A stretch of 64,000 bases of DNA from CAZBLK01 sp964492715 (GTDB lineage Bacteria > Bacillota > Clostridia > Lachnospirales > WRBF01): positions 124,001 through 188,000 of the forward strand of contig CAZBLK010000001.1 in assembly GCA_964492715.1 (NCBI GenBank), read 5' to 3'. The position numbers were made by a program, and so were the translations under genes. Below are positions 34,594 through 42,252 of the stretch, piece by piece; the stretch's first letter is position 1, and each line of letters opens with the position of its first letter. The notes below the pieces were generated by a model. The model saw only the letters and a program-made list of their open reading frames with translations, made no database searches and was not told where the DNA came from.

Positions 34594-35232
34594 ATGGAAC
34601 AGGTGGATTTTTCCATTATGGGAAAACTTTACGAAATTGTAAATAAAAGCTATGAAAATGAATTTATGTTAACGGAAGCTTGCACCCTGCTAAGTATTGG
34701 TCTGGGTGCAAGCGTTGTTGTTTTGGATTCTTTTAAAAATGTTTTGTTTAAAAAAGAAAAAGAATTGCTTGCAAAAAATTTAGAAAGCCTTGAATGTATT
34801 CCTTTGTTTTTTGGGTCAGACCTACTTGCTGAAGTTAACGTATACAGAGATATACCATATACAGACGATGAAGTTGCTGTTATTAAGGCTTTTAGCTCTG
34901 TTATTAATCTTCTAGTTAGAAGATTAAAGGAAGAAAAAGAAACAGAGGGAATTAAAAACATAAGCGTTGTAAAGTCGGCGGTTGGTGCACTTTCTTATTC
35001 TGAGCTTTTGGCAGTAGTCGAAGTTATTTCTTCGTTAAGCGGAAGCGGTGGAATAGTTGTTGCAGCTTCTCTTTCTAAAAAGAGAGGCGTTGCACGCTCG
35101 GCAATTGTAAACGCTTTAAGAAAGCTTGAAGGGGCAGGGCTTTTGGAAGCACGCTCGCTTGGTGTAAAAGGAACTTACATAAAGGTTTTAAATGAGCAGC
35201 TTTTAGTAGAAATTGGAAAGCTTAAAACGTAA
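34594..35232 (+). CDS. codY: CodY-type global regulator with a short sensor domain
   Basis: CodY represses stationary-phase and amino-acid genes in Firmicutes when branched-chain amino acids and GTP are plentiful. The C-terminal half is clear CodY: SVVKSAVGALSYSELLAVVEV, then the winged-helix GVARSAIVNALRKLEGAGLLEARSLGVKGTYIKVLN. The protein is only 212 residues; the well-studied forms are close to 260. The N-terminal part (about 1-110) keeps a GAF-like pattern but is shortened, so ligand sensing may differ. Position after topA matches the usual neighbourhood. The ATG has aggagtagg upstream. The DNA-binding function is well supported; isoleucine and GTP sensing are not. Confidence 0.88.
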   Translation: MEQVDFSIMGKLYEIVNKSYENEFMLTEACTLLSIGLGASVVVLDSFKNVLFKKEKELLAKNLESLECIPLFFGSDLLAEVNVYRDIPYTDDEVAVIKAFSSVINLLVRRLKEEKETEGIKNISVVKSAVGALSYSELLAVVEVISSLSGSGGIVVAASLSKKRGVARSAIVNALRKLEGAGLLEARSLGVKGTYIKVLNEQLLVEIGKLKT

Positions 35233-35241
35233 CTTAAAACA

Positions 35242-35952
35242 CTACATAATTGGAGGAACATTTTTTATTTCACCTTTCAAATAAGCGTAAAAAGTGCCTT
35301 TGCTGTCGGTGTATGCCAAAATTACGTTTGACAAGTCACTTATTCCTTTTGCTTTAAGCTGTTTTTTAAGCCATTGTTCATCTTTTCCTATTTCTTTTAA
35401 GTGCTTATACAAAACTTTACCGTCAACAATTACGTTTACACATATGCCTTTATAATCAACAGTAATGTTCATGTCTTTTGTAGTTAGCGGCTGGTTTTCG
35501 GGCTTTAGCAAAATGCTAAGCTTACCACTTGTTTCTAAAATTGCAAACTCTATTTCGTTTATGTTAAACACGCTATTAAGACGACATTCTTCCAATAAGT
35601 CGTTTAAGTTCATTTTAGATTTTTTTAAATTTTTGTCTACAATTTTTCCATTTTGAATTAAAATAGAAGGTTTTCCGTCGAGAAGTTTTCGTATAGTAAA
35701 GCTTTTTAAGGAAGCATATGACAATAAAATTGGAAACAAAGCGTATACAACTAGCCCTGTTAAACCTTTTGTATACCCAATTGTTTCATCAACAGCAAAA
35801 GCTGCTGCAATTGAACCTATAGAAATTCCTGATACATAGTCGAAAAATGTAAGCTGTGAAACTTGCTTTTTCCCCATTATTCTTGTAAAAGTAAAAAGCA
35901 CGCAAATGGAAACTAATGAGTGCATTGTAGTTTGAAAAATTTCTTTTAGCAA
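35242..35952 (-). CDS. YetF/DUF421-family membrane protein
   Basis: A 236-residue protein with three N-terminal membrane helices (about 8-27, 35-55, 62-84; VSICVLFTFTRIMGKKQVSQLTFFDYVSGISIGSIAA) and a cytoplasmic DUF421 domain (about 85-190; KPSILIQNGKIVDKNLKKSKMNLNDLLEECR). The R(I/L)MGKK and FD(Y/F)V...IGSIAA motifs are the family hallmarks. Spore-associated YetF-like proteins are common in spore formers, but the biochemical role is unknown. Translation starts at TTG, with aggaggg just upstream. It is convergent with codY, only 9 bp apart, without a visible terminator. Confidence 0.88.
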   Translation of the reverse strand: MLKEIFQTTMHSLVSICVLFTFTRIMGKKQVSQLTFFDYVSGISIGSIAAAFAVDETIGYTKGLTGLVVYALFPILLSYASLKSFTIRKLLDGKPSILIQNGKIVDKNLKKSKMNLNDLLEECRLNSVFNINEIEFAILETSGKLSILLKPENQPLTTKDMNITVDYKGICVNVIVDGKVLYKHLKEIGKDEQWLKKQLKAKGISDLSNVILAYTDSKGTFYAYLKGEIKNVPPIM

Positions 35953-35997
35953 AGCTTAACCCTCCTATTTATAATTATAACTAAAAATTATTACAAA

Positions 35998-36165
35998 TAA
36001 ACAAATAAAAAAATGTCAACGTTTTATCGTAAAAAACGTTGACATAAACTTTAGAATTTTTAAAATAAACTTCTAAAAAAATGTCAACTAAACAAATAAA
36101 AAAATGTCAACGTTTTATCGTAAAAAACGTTGACATAAACTTTAGAATTTTTAAAATAAACTTCT
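35998..36165 (-). repeat. Tandemly duplicated terminator (two 77-bp identical copies)
   Basis: The 77-bp sequence at 35998-36074 recurs without visible change at 36089-36165, so the repeat period is 91 bp. The 14-nt spacer (aaaaaaatgtcaac) is itself a third partial copy of the repeat interior. Each copy holds the hairpin gtcaacgtttt/aaaacgttgac. On the minus strand each hairpin is followed by a run of seven T, so both act as terminators for the deacetylase gene, whose stop codon lies at the right border. Confidence 0.93.
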
Positions 36166-37348
36166 ATTGTTGCAGTTCATACAAGTATAATTCCTTATCT
36201 TTAACACTATCTTGGTTAACCAAATCTGCTTTTTCACTTGGAACAGAAATTTTGCTTGCGTCACCGTCTGACACATACTTCCTAGACGGATTATTTTCAT
36301 AATAATCGAAAAACCAACCTAAATCCATTTCGCTATTGCTCGAACCTCTAACCCTTGGAACATTTAAAGGGTCAAATTTAACATTGTTAGGTGAAGCACT
36401 TGCACCGCTTTGCCCCTCTCTAATGGCCAAAGAATACTGATATTTAACACCGTCATATTCGCCAGCCAATGCGTAATTCAACAATTCAGCTTTTGGCCTT
36501 ATTCCAAAAGGATATGTAATGCTTTTTAAAATGTGTCCGTCTGTGTTTTCAAGCACTAGCTTATGAACAAGCCCAATTTCTTCTTGAATTTCAGTTTCAT
36601 TTAACTCAGACAATTTGTTATGGTTAAAAGTGTGGTTTCCTATTTCATAGCCGTTAGTTATTAGATAGTTAAACCTTTCAGTTAAAGTTCCACTGCCTTT
36701 AAACGGTTCTCTTTTTCCATTAATATAAAAAGCAGCAGCACGACCAAAGTCGGGGTGCTGTTCCGAAAATTTGTTAATAATATCTACTGCACAATTTTCT
36801 TTAGGAACTAACTTTCCCTCAATTTCATCTAACGAAAAGGAGGAACTTATGCCATCATCAAATGTTAATACAATTGGGGTGTAACCAGCCTCAACTTTTA
36901 TGTTATTATCAATTAAATCTTGCATAGAAATTAGCCTGTACCCTTTATTATACATTGTTTCTAAATCATTTTTAAAATCGTCAACGTTTCTTTGGTAGTC
37001 AGATGACGGCTCATCATAAAGAATGCCGTGGTACATTACAATCATTATATCCCCAACTTCATTTGGCTTTACTTTTTCATAATCTATTTCTATAGGTTTT
37101 TGTTCTGGCAATTCTGTAAGCTCTAATGTTTTATCAAGTTCATTATTAGCTGTGCCAGAAGCAGACGCATTTTCTATTGCAATGGTAGATGTTTCAGATT
37201 GAACTGTTTCGGACTCAACCGCTTCTTCAACTTGGCTGATTAAATTTATTTCTTGAACTGCTTGCTTTTTTTGGGCTAAAACGGTAATACTTATAGCAGA
37301 AAATAAAATTGCGCCTACAATAATAAATTTTTTGAATTTCAACTGCAT
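36164..37348 (-). CDS. Membrane-anchored polysaccharide deacetylase (NodB fold)
   Basis: A 394-residue protein with a signal anchor (about 8-25), a Ser/Thr/Glu-rich stalk (about 30-95), and a NodB-type CE4 domain from about 98. Catalytic motifs are visible: TFDDG at 162-166 (general base and metal Asp) and HTFNH at 239-243 (the HxxxH metal motif), followed by ITYPFGIRPKAELL. Such enzymes remove acetyl groups from peptidoglycan or other surface glycans outside the membrane. The sequence MIVMYHGIL at the start of the domain is typical of the PgdA/PdaB-like group. The ATG has agaggagcg upstream. No sugar-processing partner is adjacent, so the substrate is unknown. Confidence 0.87.
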   Translation of the reverse strand: MQLKFKKFIIVGAILFSAISITVLAQKKQAVQEINLISQVEEAVESETVQSETSTIAIENASASGTANNELDKTLELTELPEQKPIEIDYEKVKPNEVGDIMIVMYHGILYDEPSSDYQRNVDDFKNDLETMYNKGYRLISMQDLIDNNIKVEAGYTPIVLTFDDGISSSFSLDEIEGKLVPKENCAVDIINKFSEQHPDFGRAAAFYINGKREPFKGSGTLTERFNYLITNGYEIGNHTFNHNKLSELNETEIQEEIGLVHKLVLENTDGHILKSITYPFGIRPKAELLNYALAGEYDGVKYQYSLAIREGQSGASASPNNVKFDPLNVPRVRGSSNSEMDLGWFFDYYENNPSRKYVSDGDASKISVPSEKADLVNQDSVKDKELYLYELQQ

Positions 37349-37365
37349 ATTAATTCTCGCTCCTC

Positions 37366-37535
37366 TTAGAACCTATGTTCAATACTCTAGCCGACGTCTT
37401 GGCGGTCTTGACGCCGCTGTACTTCTTCAGCGTGGTAAGCACGTACATGCTTCGAGTACGCACTTACCACGCTTCATCGTACAGCGACGCCAATCCTCGC
37501 CAATACGACGACTTCGTATTGAACACAGGTTCTTA
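37366..37535. repeat. 170-bp long palindromic repeat element
   Basis: The ends ttagaacctatgttcaatac (37366-37385) and the reverse complement of 37516-37535 match at nearly all positions. Inside, a second imperfect inverted pair (about 37400-37440 with 37450-37500) centres on gtggtaag/cttaccac. The right 35 bp (37501-37535) almost equal the right part of the short element at 60823-60867, so both belong to one repeat family. There is no coding capacity. The region is much more GC-rich than its flanks, suggesting a mobile, REP/MITE-like origin. Confidence 0.85.
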
Positions 37536-37673
37536 ATAATATGTATTTATCATACCATAAAAACATTTTAATTTGTTATATTTTGTAAACATATAAGAAT
37601 TAAGTTTTTTAATTAGGTTTTATTAAGTTTTAAGTAATGATTAATTTGTAAAGAAAAAATAATAAAAAACCCC

Positions 37674-37702
37674 TTGAAAAATCAAACACTATATGCTAAA
37701 CT
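37674..37702 (+). promoter_or_regulatory. SigA-type promoter of tyrS
   Basis: TTGAAA (37674-37679) and TAAACT (37697-37702) are 17 bp apart and lie just before the T-box leader. The -10 is one of the weaker matches, but spacing and place are right. Confidence 0.6.
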
Positions 37703-37708
37703 CAAGTC

Positions 37709-37934
37709 AAATACAAAAAAAGACTGTGAAGGAGAAAAAAACTGCTGTGGTTACAACAAAAGAGAGTAGGCTGGCTGCTGAAAAGCCTACAGCACATAGC
37801 ATGGAAAATACAACTCTGGAGTTCCCTTTTGGGCGCTACCTGCGTTATCGGGTTTAAGGCAAGCGCTTTTTTGCTTGTAAATTAAGGTGGTACCACGACA
37901 ATCCTCGTCCTTATTCGGCGAGGTTTTTTTTATT
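37709..37934 (+). ncRNA. T-box leader, tRNA-Tyr responsive
   Basis: The leader has a stem I with the AGAGAG-like and GCTGG elements, a likely TAC specifier codon at 37809-37811, the conserved T-box aaggtggtaccacg at 37884-37897, and a terminator hairpin (37903-37923) followed by eight T. Uncharged tRNA-Tyr would stabilise the antiterminator and permit tyrS transcription. Borders are approximate. Confidence 0.93.
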
Positions 37935-37977
37935 TTTAAAAAGAATTTATGATGTAAGAAATAAAGGAGGATTCACT

Positions 37978-39207
37978 ATGGAATCAGTTTTCGACACGCT
38001 TTTAGAGCGTGGGTTTATTCAGCAGTCAACGCACGAGGACGAAGTTAGAGAGCTTTTGGCTAAGGAAAAAATTTCGTTTTACATTGGGTTTGACCCAACA
38101 GCCGACAGCCTTCACATTGGGCACTTTATCCCTGTTATGGCAATGGCTCATATGCAAAGGGCAGGGCATCGCCCAATTGCCGTTGTAGGCGGCGGAACAG
38201 GCATGGTTGGCGACCCAACCGACAAAACAGAACTTAGGCGCATTATGACACCTGAAGAAATTCAACACAACGTTGACTGCTTTAAAAACCAGCTTTCACG
38301 TTTTATTGACTTTTCAGAAGACAGGGCAATTATTGTGAACAATGCAGATTGGCTTATGCCGCTTCAATACATTCCTTTTCTTCGTGAATACGGCGTGCAT
38401 TTTTCAGTAAACCGTATGCTTACTGCCGATTGTTACAGAACAAGGTACGAGCGTGGTTTGTCGTTTTTTGAGTTTAACTACATGATAATGCAGTCTTATG
38501 ACTTTTTAGAGCTTTACAGAAGATACAACTGTAAAATTCAAATGGGCGGCAAAGACCAGTGGTCAAACATTATTGGTGGCGTAGAGCTTATTAGGCGTGT
38601 CGAAAACGGAAGTGCTTACGGCGTTACATTCTCACTTTTGGAAAACAGCGACAACAAAAAAATGGGCAAAACAGAAAAAGGTGCTGTTTGGCTTGACCCA
38701 AACAAAACTACACCTTACGAGTTTTTCCAATACTTTAGAAATGTTGATGACAGAGATGTTGTTACCTGCTTAAAGCTTCTTACGTTTGTGCCTATCGAAG
38801 AAATTGAAGAAGTTTCAAAGCTTGAAGGCAGCCAAATAAACGCGGCAAAAGAAAAGCTTGCTTTTGAGGTTACAAAAATTGTTCACGGCGAAGAAGAAGC
38901 TGTAAAGGCACTTAATGCCGCAAAAGCTTTGTTTGCTGGAAAAGGTGAGGAAGGTTCAATTCCTACGACAGAAGTTAAAAAGGCGGACGTTGGAAGCGGC
39001 GTAAACGTAATCGACTTGTTAATTATTACAAAGCTTGTTCCTTCAAAGAGCGAAGGGCGCAGAGTTGTAACACAAGGCGGTTTAAAAGTAAACGATGCTA
39101 AAATTGACAGCTTGGAACACGTTGTTACACTAGACGATTTTACAGATGGTTCTCTTTTAATTCAAAAAGGTAAAAAGTCGTTCCATAGAGTTAAGGTTGT
39201 TGATTAG
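37978..39207 (+). CDS. tyrS: Tyrosine-tRNA ligase
   Basis: TyrS charges tRNA-Tyr in the cytoplasm. The 409-residue class I enzyme has the HIGH motif in DSLHIGHFIPV near residue 41, tyrosine-binding residues in the MIMQSYDFLELY and QMGGKDQWSNI segments, the KMSKS-type loop KMGKTEKG near 228, and a C-terminal S4-like RNA-binding domain (about 340-405). The KMGKT form and the EYGVHFSVNRML stretch indicate the TyrZ-like or TyrS2 subgroup, not the Bacillus stearothermophilus type. That subgroup call is tentative. The ATG has aaaggagga upstream, and the T-box controls expression. Confidence 0.96.
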   Translation: MESVFDTLLERGFIQQSTHEDEVRELLAKEKISFYIGFDPTADSLHIGHFIPVMAMAHMQRAGHRPIAVVGGGTGMVGDPTDKTELRRIMTPEEIQHNVDCFKNQLSRFIDFSEDRAIIVNNADWLMPLQYIPFLREYGVHFSVNRMLTADCYRTRYERGLSFFEFNYMIMQSYDFLELYRRYNCKIQMGGKDQWSNIIGGVELIRRVENGSAYGVTFSLLENSDNKKMGKTEKGAVWLDPNKTTPYEFFQYFRNVDDRDVVTCLKLLTFVPIEEIEEVSKLEGSQINAAKEKLAFEVTKIVHGEEEAVKALNAAKALFAGKGEEGSIPTTEVKKADVGSGVNVIDLLIITKLVPSKSEGRRVVTQGGLKVNDAKIDSLEHVVTLDDFTDGSLLIQKGKKSFHRVKVVD

Positions 39208-39218
39208 TATAATTTAAG

Positions 39219-39280
39219 AAGCTCACATTCTTAAAGTTTTGATAAAACCATGCTTTGAGAATGTGAGCTTTGTTTTTTTG
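39219..39280 (+). terminator. Rho-independent terminator after tyrS
   Basis: A 13-bp perfect stem (39219-39231 with 39258-39270) with a 26-nt loop is followed by tgttttttt. It starts 12 nt after the tyrS stop codon. Confidence 0.9.
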
Positions 39281-39283
39281 CAG

Positions 39284-39490
39284 CTACTTGTCAATTTCAT
39301 AATAAACTTTGTTTTTGTCTTTAACAAGAGTAAACAAGTTTAGTGACGCCATTTGAGAAACATGGTGTGAAACTGTGGCAGTTGTTAGGCCTAAACTCTT
39401 AGAAATTTCGCTTCCATAAACGCAAAGTTTACTACAACCATCAAAATGACCCGCCAAAACCAGAAACAAAGGCAACGCATATCTTAACAC
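39284..39490 (-). pseudogene. Truncated ArsR-type winged-helix regulator
   Basis: Only about 68 codons remain. They encode the DNA-binding end of an ArsR/SmtB-like regulator: YGSEISKSLGLTTATVSHHVSQMASLNLFTLVKDKNKVYYEID, with the recognition helix TTATVSHHVSQM and the wing. In relatives with this C-terminal type a long N-terminal domain comes first; here the reading frame begins at a GTG with no ribosome site. Exactly at that border (39491) a MITE-like repeat starts. The simplest reading is a gene cut off by a repeat insertion or a deletion next to it. A tiny functional regulator cannot be excluded. Confidence 0.7.
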
Positions 39491-39564
39491 CTATCGGTCA
39501 AAACACAAAACAACTAGGAGTTTTATTCCATCTGCCAATATCGTTAAAAAATGCAATTTCTATA
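39491..39564. repeat. MITE-like repeat, partial copy
   Basis: Starting ctatcggtcaaa and ending ctgccaatatcgttaaaaaa plus tgcaatttctata, this 74-bp segment parallels the right two-thirds of the element at 51304-51396. It lies directly at the 5' border of the truncated ArsR gene and upstream of the GH13 gene. Confidence 0.65.
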
Positions 39565-39648
39565 AGTTATAAACTTTGGCAAAACGGCAATGTTGCAAAC
39601 TAACAAAAATTGTGGTATGTTAATATTAACAATGAAAGGGGTGTCTTT

Positions 39649-41763
39649 ATGGCAATTAATGTGCCATTTGATATATTAAGTTCTTTTGAAAAAATTAACA
39701 TAATGTCTAAACTTTCGGTAAAGCTTACAAAAGAGTTTTTAAACTTTGCTGCAATCTTTTCTGATGAAACAGAAAACTTTGTTATACCATGCGAGCCAAC
39801 CTCGGAACAACCTGTAACTGTAAAAATTCGTACAGCAGAGCAAAATGTTGACGAGGTGTACATTGTTTCTGGAACATACAATTTTCCTTTAGTTAAAGCC
39901 GAATCACTAAACGGCTTTGACTTTTACTCATACACTTTTGAAAAAATCGAAAAGCGGTTTTCCTATTATTTTCGTATCGTAAAGGACGGAGTATCTTACT
40001 TTTACAACAAGCATGGTCTTTACGACACAATCGATGAAAATTACAATTTTAGCATAATTCCAAACTTTAAAACTCCAGAATGGGCTAAAGGCTCAATTGT
40101 TTACCAAATTTATGTTGACCGTTTTTGTGATGGCGACCCAACAAACAACGTGGTAAACAACGAATATGCCTACTTGGGCAAAGCGGCAAAATGTGTTGAA
40201 AAGTGGAGCAAGCTTCCGTCCAAAGAAGACGTGTGCAATTTTTACGGCGGTGACTTGCGTGGCATTATTGATAAAATTGATTATTTAAAAAATTTGGGCG
40301 TTGAAGTAGTTTACCTAAACCCGATTTTTGTTTCGCCAAGCAACCATAAGTACGACATTCAGGACTACGACTACATTGACCCACACCTTGGTGTAATTGT
40401 AGAGGACGGCGGCGAACCGCTTTATTTTGAAAAATTCCACAACAAATTTGCTACAAAATATATTCAGCGTACCACACACAAAGGAAACCTTGAAGCAAGC
40501 AACGCTTTTTTCTGCAAGTTAACAGAGCTTTTGCACGAAAACGGTATTCGTGTAATTATTGATGGTGTTTTCAACCACTGTGGAGCGTTTAACAAATGGC
40601 TTGACAAGGAAGGGTTTTACACTGGCAAGTGGTACCCTGTTGGGGCGTACCGTGAAGAGAACAGCCCATACCACGACTATTTCATTTGGTACGACAAAAA
40701 CTGGCCAAACAACGACTGCTATGACAGTTGGTGGGGGCATAGCAACCACCCTAAGCTAAACTTTGAAGGCTCTAAGGAACTGCACAATTACGTAATGAGT
40801 GTTGGTAAAAAGTGGGTTTCGGCACCGTTTAACGTTGACGGCTGGCGGCTAGACGTTGCGGCGGACTTAGGGCAGTCCCCAGAGTTTAACCACGCATTTT
40901 GGAAGGAATTCCGCAAAGTTGTAAAGGAAGCAAACCCAGATTCAATTATTCTTGCAGAGCATTACGGCGACCCTAAAGAATGGCTTAATGGTGATGAATG
41001 GGACACTGTTATGAACTATGACGCTTTTATGGAGCCTATAACGTGGTTTTTGACAGGTATGGAAAAGCACAGTGAGGAGTTCCGTGCTGACATGCTTTGT
41101 AATGCAATGGCTTTTGAACAATCTATGCGTTACTTTATGGCAAGGTTTTCAATTCAGTCGCTTACTACATCAATGAACGAGCTTTCAAACCACGACCATT
41201 CACGGTTTTTGACAAGAACAAACATGAAGGTTGGGCGTTTGCACACAGTTGGCGCAGAAGCGGCGGCAGAAGGAATTAACAAAAACATTATGATGGAAGC
41301 TGTTACGTTCCAAATGACATGGCCTGGCTCGCCAACAATTTATTACGGCGACGAAGCTGGCGTTGTAGGCTGGACTGACCCAGACAACAGGCGCACATAC
41401 CCTTGGGGTAGGGAAGACTTTACGCTTTTAACTTTCCACCACGAAATTATTAAGGTGAGAAAACGGTTTAATGTTTTTAAAACAGGCTCACTAGAATATT
41501 TGTACCTTGATTACGGCATTTTGACATACGGTAGGTTTAATAAAGATGAAAAGATTGTTGTTGCTTTAAACAATAATCTTGAACAGAAGGAACTTTCAAT
41601 TCCCGTTTGGAAGCTTGGGGCAAGCACAAGCGGAGATGCTGTAACGCTTATAACTACAGGTGATGGCACGTTTAGCACAAAACAAAATGTTTATAAGTAC
41701 AGAAATGGTTATTTAAACATTACTGTTGGGGCATATTCAAGCGTTATTTTGCAACTTAAATAG
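39649..41763 (+). CDS. GH13-family alpha-glycosidase (neopullulanase/cyclomaltodextrinase-like), cytoplasmic
   Basis: The 704-residue protein has an N-terminal beta-sandwich (about 1-135) like those of maltogenic amylase and neopullulanase. The (beta/alpha)8 barrel starts at PEWAKGSIVYQIYVDRF. The barrel holds the three catalytic residues: nucleophile Asp402 (DGWRLDVAADL), acid/base Glu437 (ILAEHYGDP) and Asp516 (LSNHDHSRFL). A small beta-domain closes the chain. No signal peptide is seen, so it acts on glucans inside the cell, such as imported maltodextrins or glycogen pieces. The ATG at 39649 is preferred since aaagggg precedes it. Exact bond specificity cannot be read from sequence. A GH133 debranching enzyme lies 15 kb downstream. 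Confidence 0.88.
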   Translation: MAINVPFDILSSFEKINIMSKLSVKLTKEFLNFAAIFSDETENFVIPCEPTSEQPVTVKIRTAEQNVDEVYIVSGTYNFPLVKAESLNGFDFYSYTFEKIEKRFSYYFRIVKDGVSYFYNKHGLYDTIDENYNFSIIPNFKTPEWAKGSIVYQIYVDRFCDGDPTNNVVNNEYAYLGKAAKCVEKWSKLPSKEDVCNFYGGDLRGIIDKIDYLKNLGVEVVYLNPIFVSPSNHKYDIQDYDYIDPHLGVIVEDGGEPLYFEKFHNKFATKYIQRTTHKGNLEASNAFFCKLTELLHENGIRVIIDGVFNHCGAFNKWLDKEGFYTGKWYPVGAYREENSPYHDYFIWYDKNWPNNDCYDSWWGHSNHPKLNFEGSKELHNYVMSVGKKWVSAPFNVDGWRLDVAADLGQSPEFNHAFWKEFRKVVKEANPDSIILAEHYGDPKEWLNGDEWDTVMNYDAFMEPITWFLTGMEKHSEEFRADMLCNAMAFEQSMRYFMARFSIQSLTTSMNELSNHDHSRFLTRTNMKVGRLHTVGAEAAAEGINKNIMMEAVTFQMTWPGSPTIYYGDEAGVVGWTDPDNRRTYPWGREDFTLLTFHHEIIKVRKRFNVFKTGSLEYLYLDYGILTYGRFNKDEKIVVALNNNLEQKELSIPVWKLGASTSGDAVTLITTGDGTFSTKQNVYKYRNGYLNITVGAYSSVILQLK

Positions 41764-41816
41764 TTTTTTGTATGTTTTTTATTCACCACGGAATAATAAT
41801 TTCGAGGTGATTTTAT

Positions 41817-41987
41817 ATGAAATATCCAAACCTACATGCTTTAATTCAACAAGAAAGCGATGCTAGAGATTATTTTAATTCGCTTCCACAATATGTGCAG
41901 GAGCAAATTTCTATGAAGGCAAGCGGTGTAAATTCTTTTGACAGCCTAAAAGATTTTGCAGAAAACCTTTTAAGGGGCGACCAGTAG
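41817..41987 (+). CDS. Small hypothetical protein, 56 residues
   Basis: The product starts MKYPNLHALIQQESDARDYF, then has NSLPQYVQEQISMKASG and ends LKDFAENLLRGDQ. It has a good cgaggtga ribosome site 7 nt before the ATG and codon use like its neighbours, so it is likely real. It is predicted soluble and mostly helical. The segment SLPxYVQEQI resembles short uncharacterised clostridial proteins, but I cannot assign a family. It lies 53 nt after the GH13 gene and ahead of a hairpin. Confidence 0.65.
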   Translation: MKYPNLHALIQQESDARDYFNSLPQYVQEQISMKASGVNSFDSLKDFAENLLRGDQ

Positions 41988-42012
41988 CTAAATTTTTTGT
42001 AGACAATTACTT

Positions 42013-42057
42013 AAAGGATTCCTATAGTTATATGACTATATAATTAAGGAATCCTTT
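42013..42057 (+). terminator. Hairpin after the small gene
   Basis: An 11-bp stem (42013-42023 with 42047-42057) with a 23-nt loop, followed by a short T/A-rich stretch. It probably ends the GH13 unit. The remaining 195 bp up to nrdJ show no cobalamin riboswitch and no clear promoter. Confidence 0.6.
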
Positions 42058-42252
42058 TGTATATATTAAAATTGTAAAATATTACCCTATATTCTCACCC
42101 TTAAACTATTAAGTTTTTGTATTGCCCCAAAACATGCTTCGTGTTAAAATACCTTTATCCGTTTTAGGTGGGTGTTCGTTAAGTAATTTACTTGTAGCAA
42201 CTCATAGTAAATTTACACTTCTTTCACCCTTGCAGGACAAGGAGGAAATAAA

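Larger units (their letters stand above)
37349..37977. other. Intergenic region before tyrS
   Basis: This 629-bp region has no protein gene. Left to right it holds the deacetylase promoter area, the palindromic element at 37366-37535, an AT-rich stretch (37536-37670) in which I see nothing definite, the tyrS promoter, the Tyr T-box, and the tyrS ribosome site (aaaggagga). Confidence 0.85.

Noticed and set aside
35998..36165. CRISPR-like direct repeats
   Set aside because: There are only two long copies with a 14-nt spacer that is part of the repeat; they are duplicated terminators and no cas gene is near.
37332..37571. A 79-codon open frame over the long palindromic element
   Set aside because: It is formed by the repeat itself, has no ribosome site, starts inside the deacetylase start region, and its composition follows the palindrome.
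42058..42252. Cobalamin riboswitch or NrdR boxes before nrdJ
   Set aside because: The region is too short for a full aptamer and shows neither the B12 box nor a repeated NrdR palindrome.
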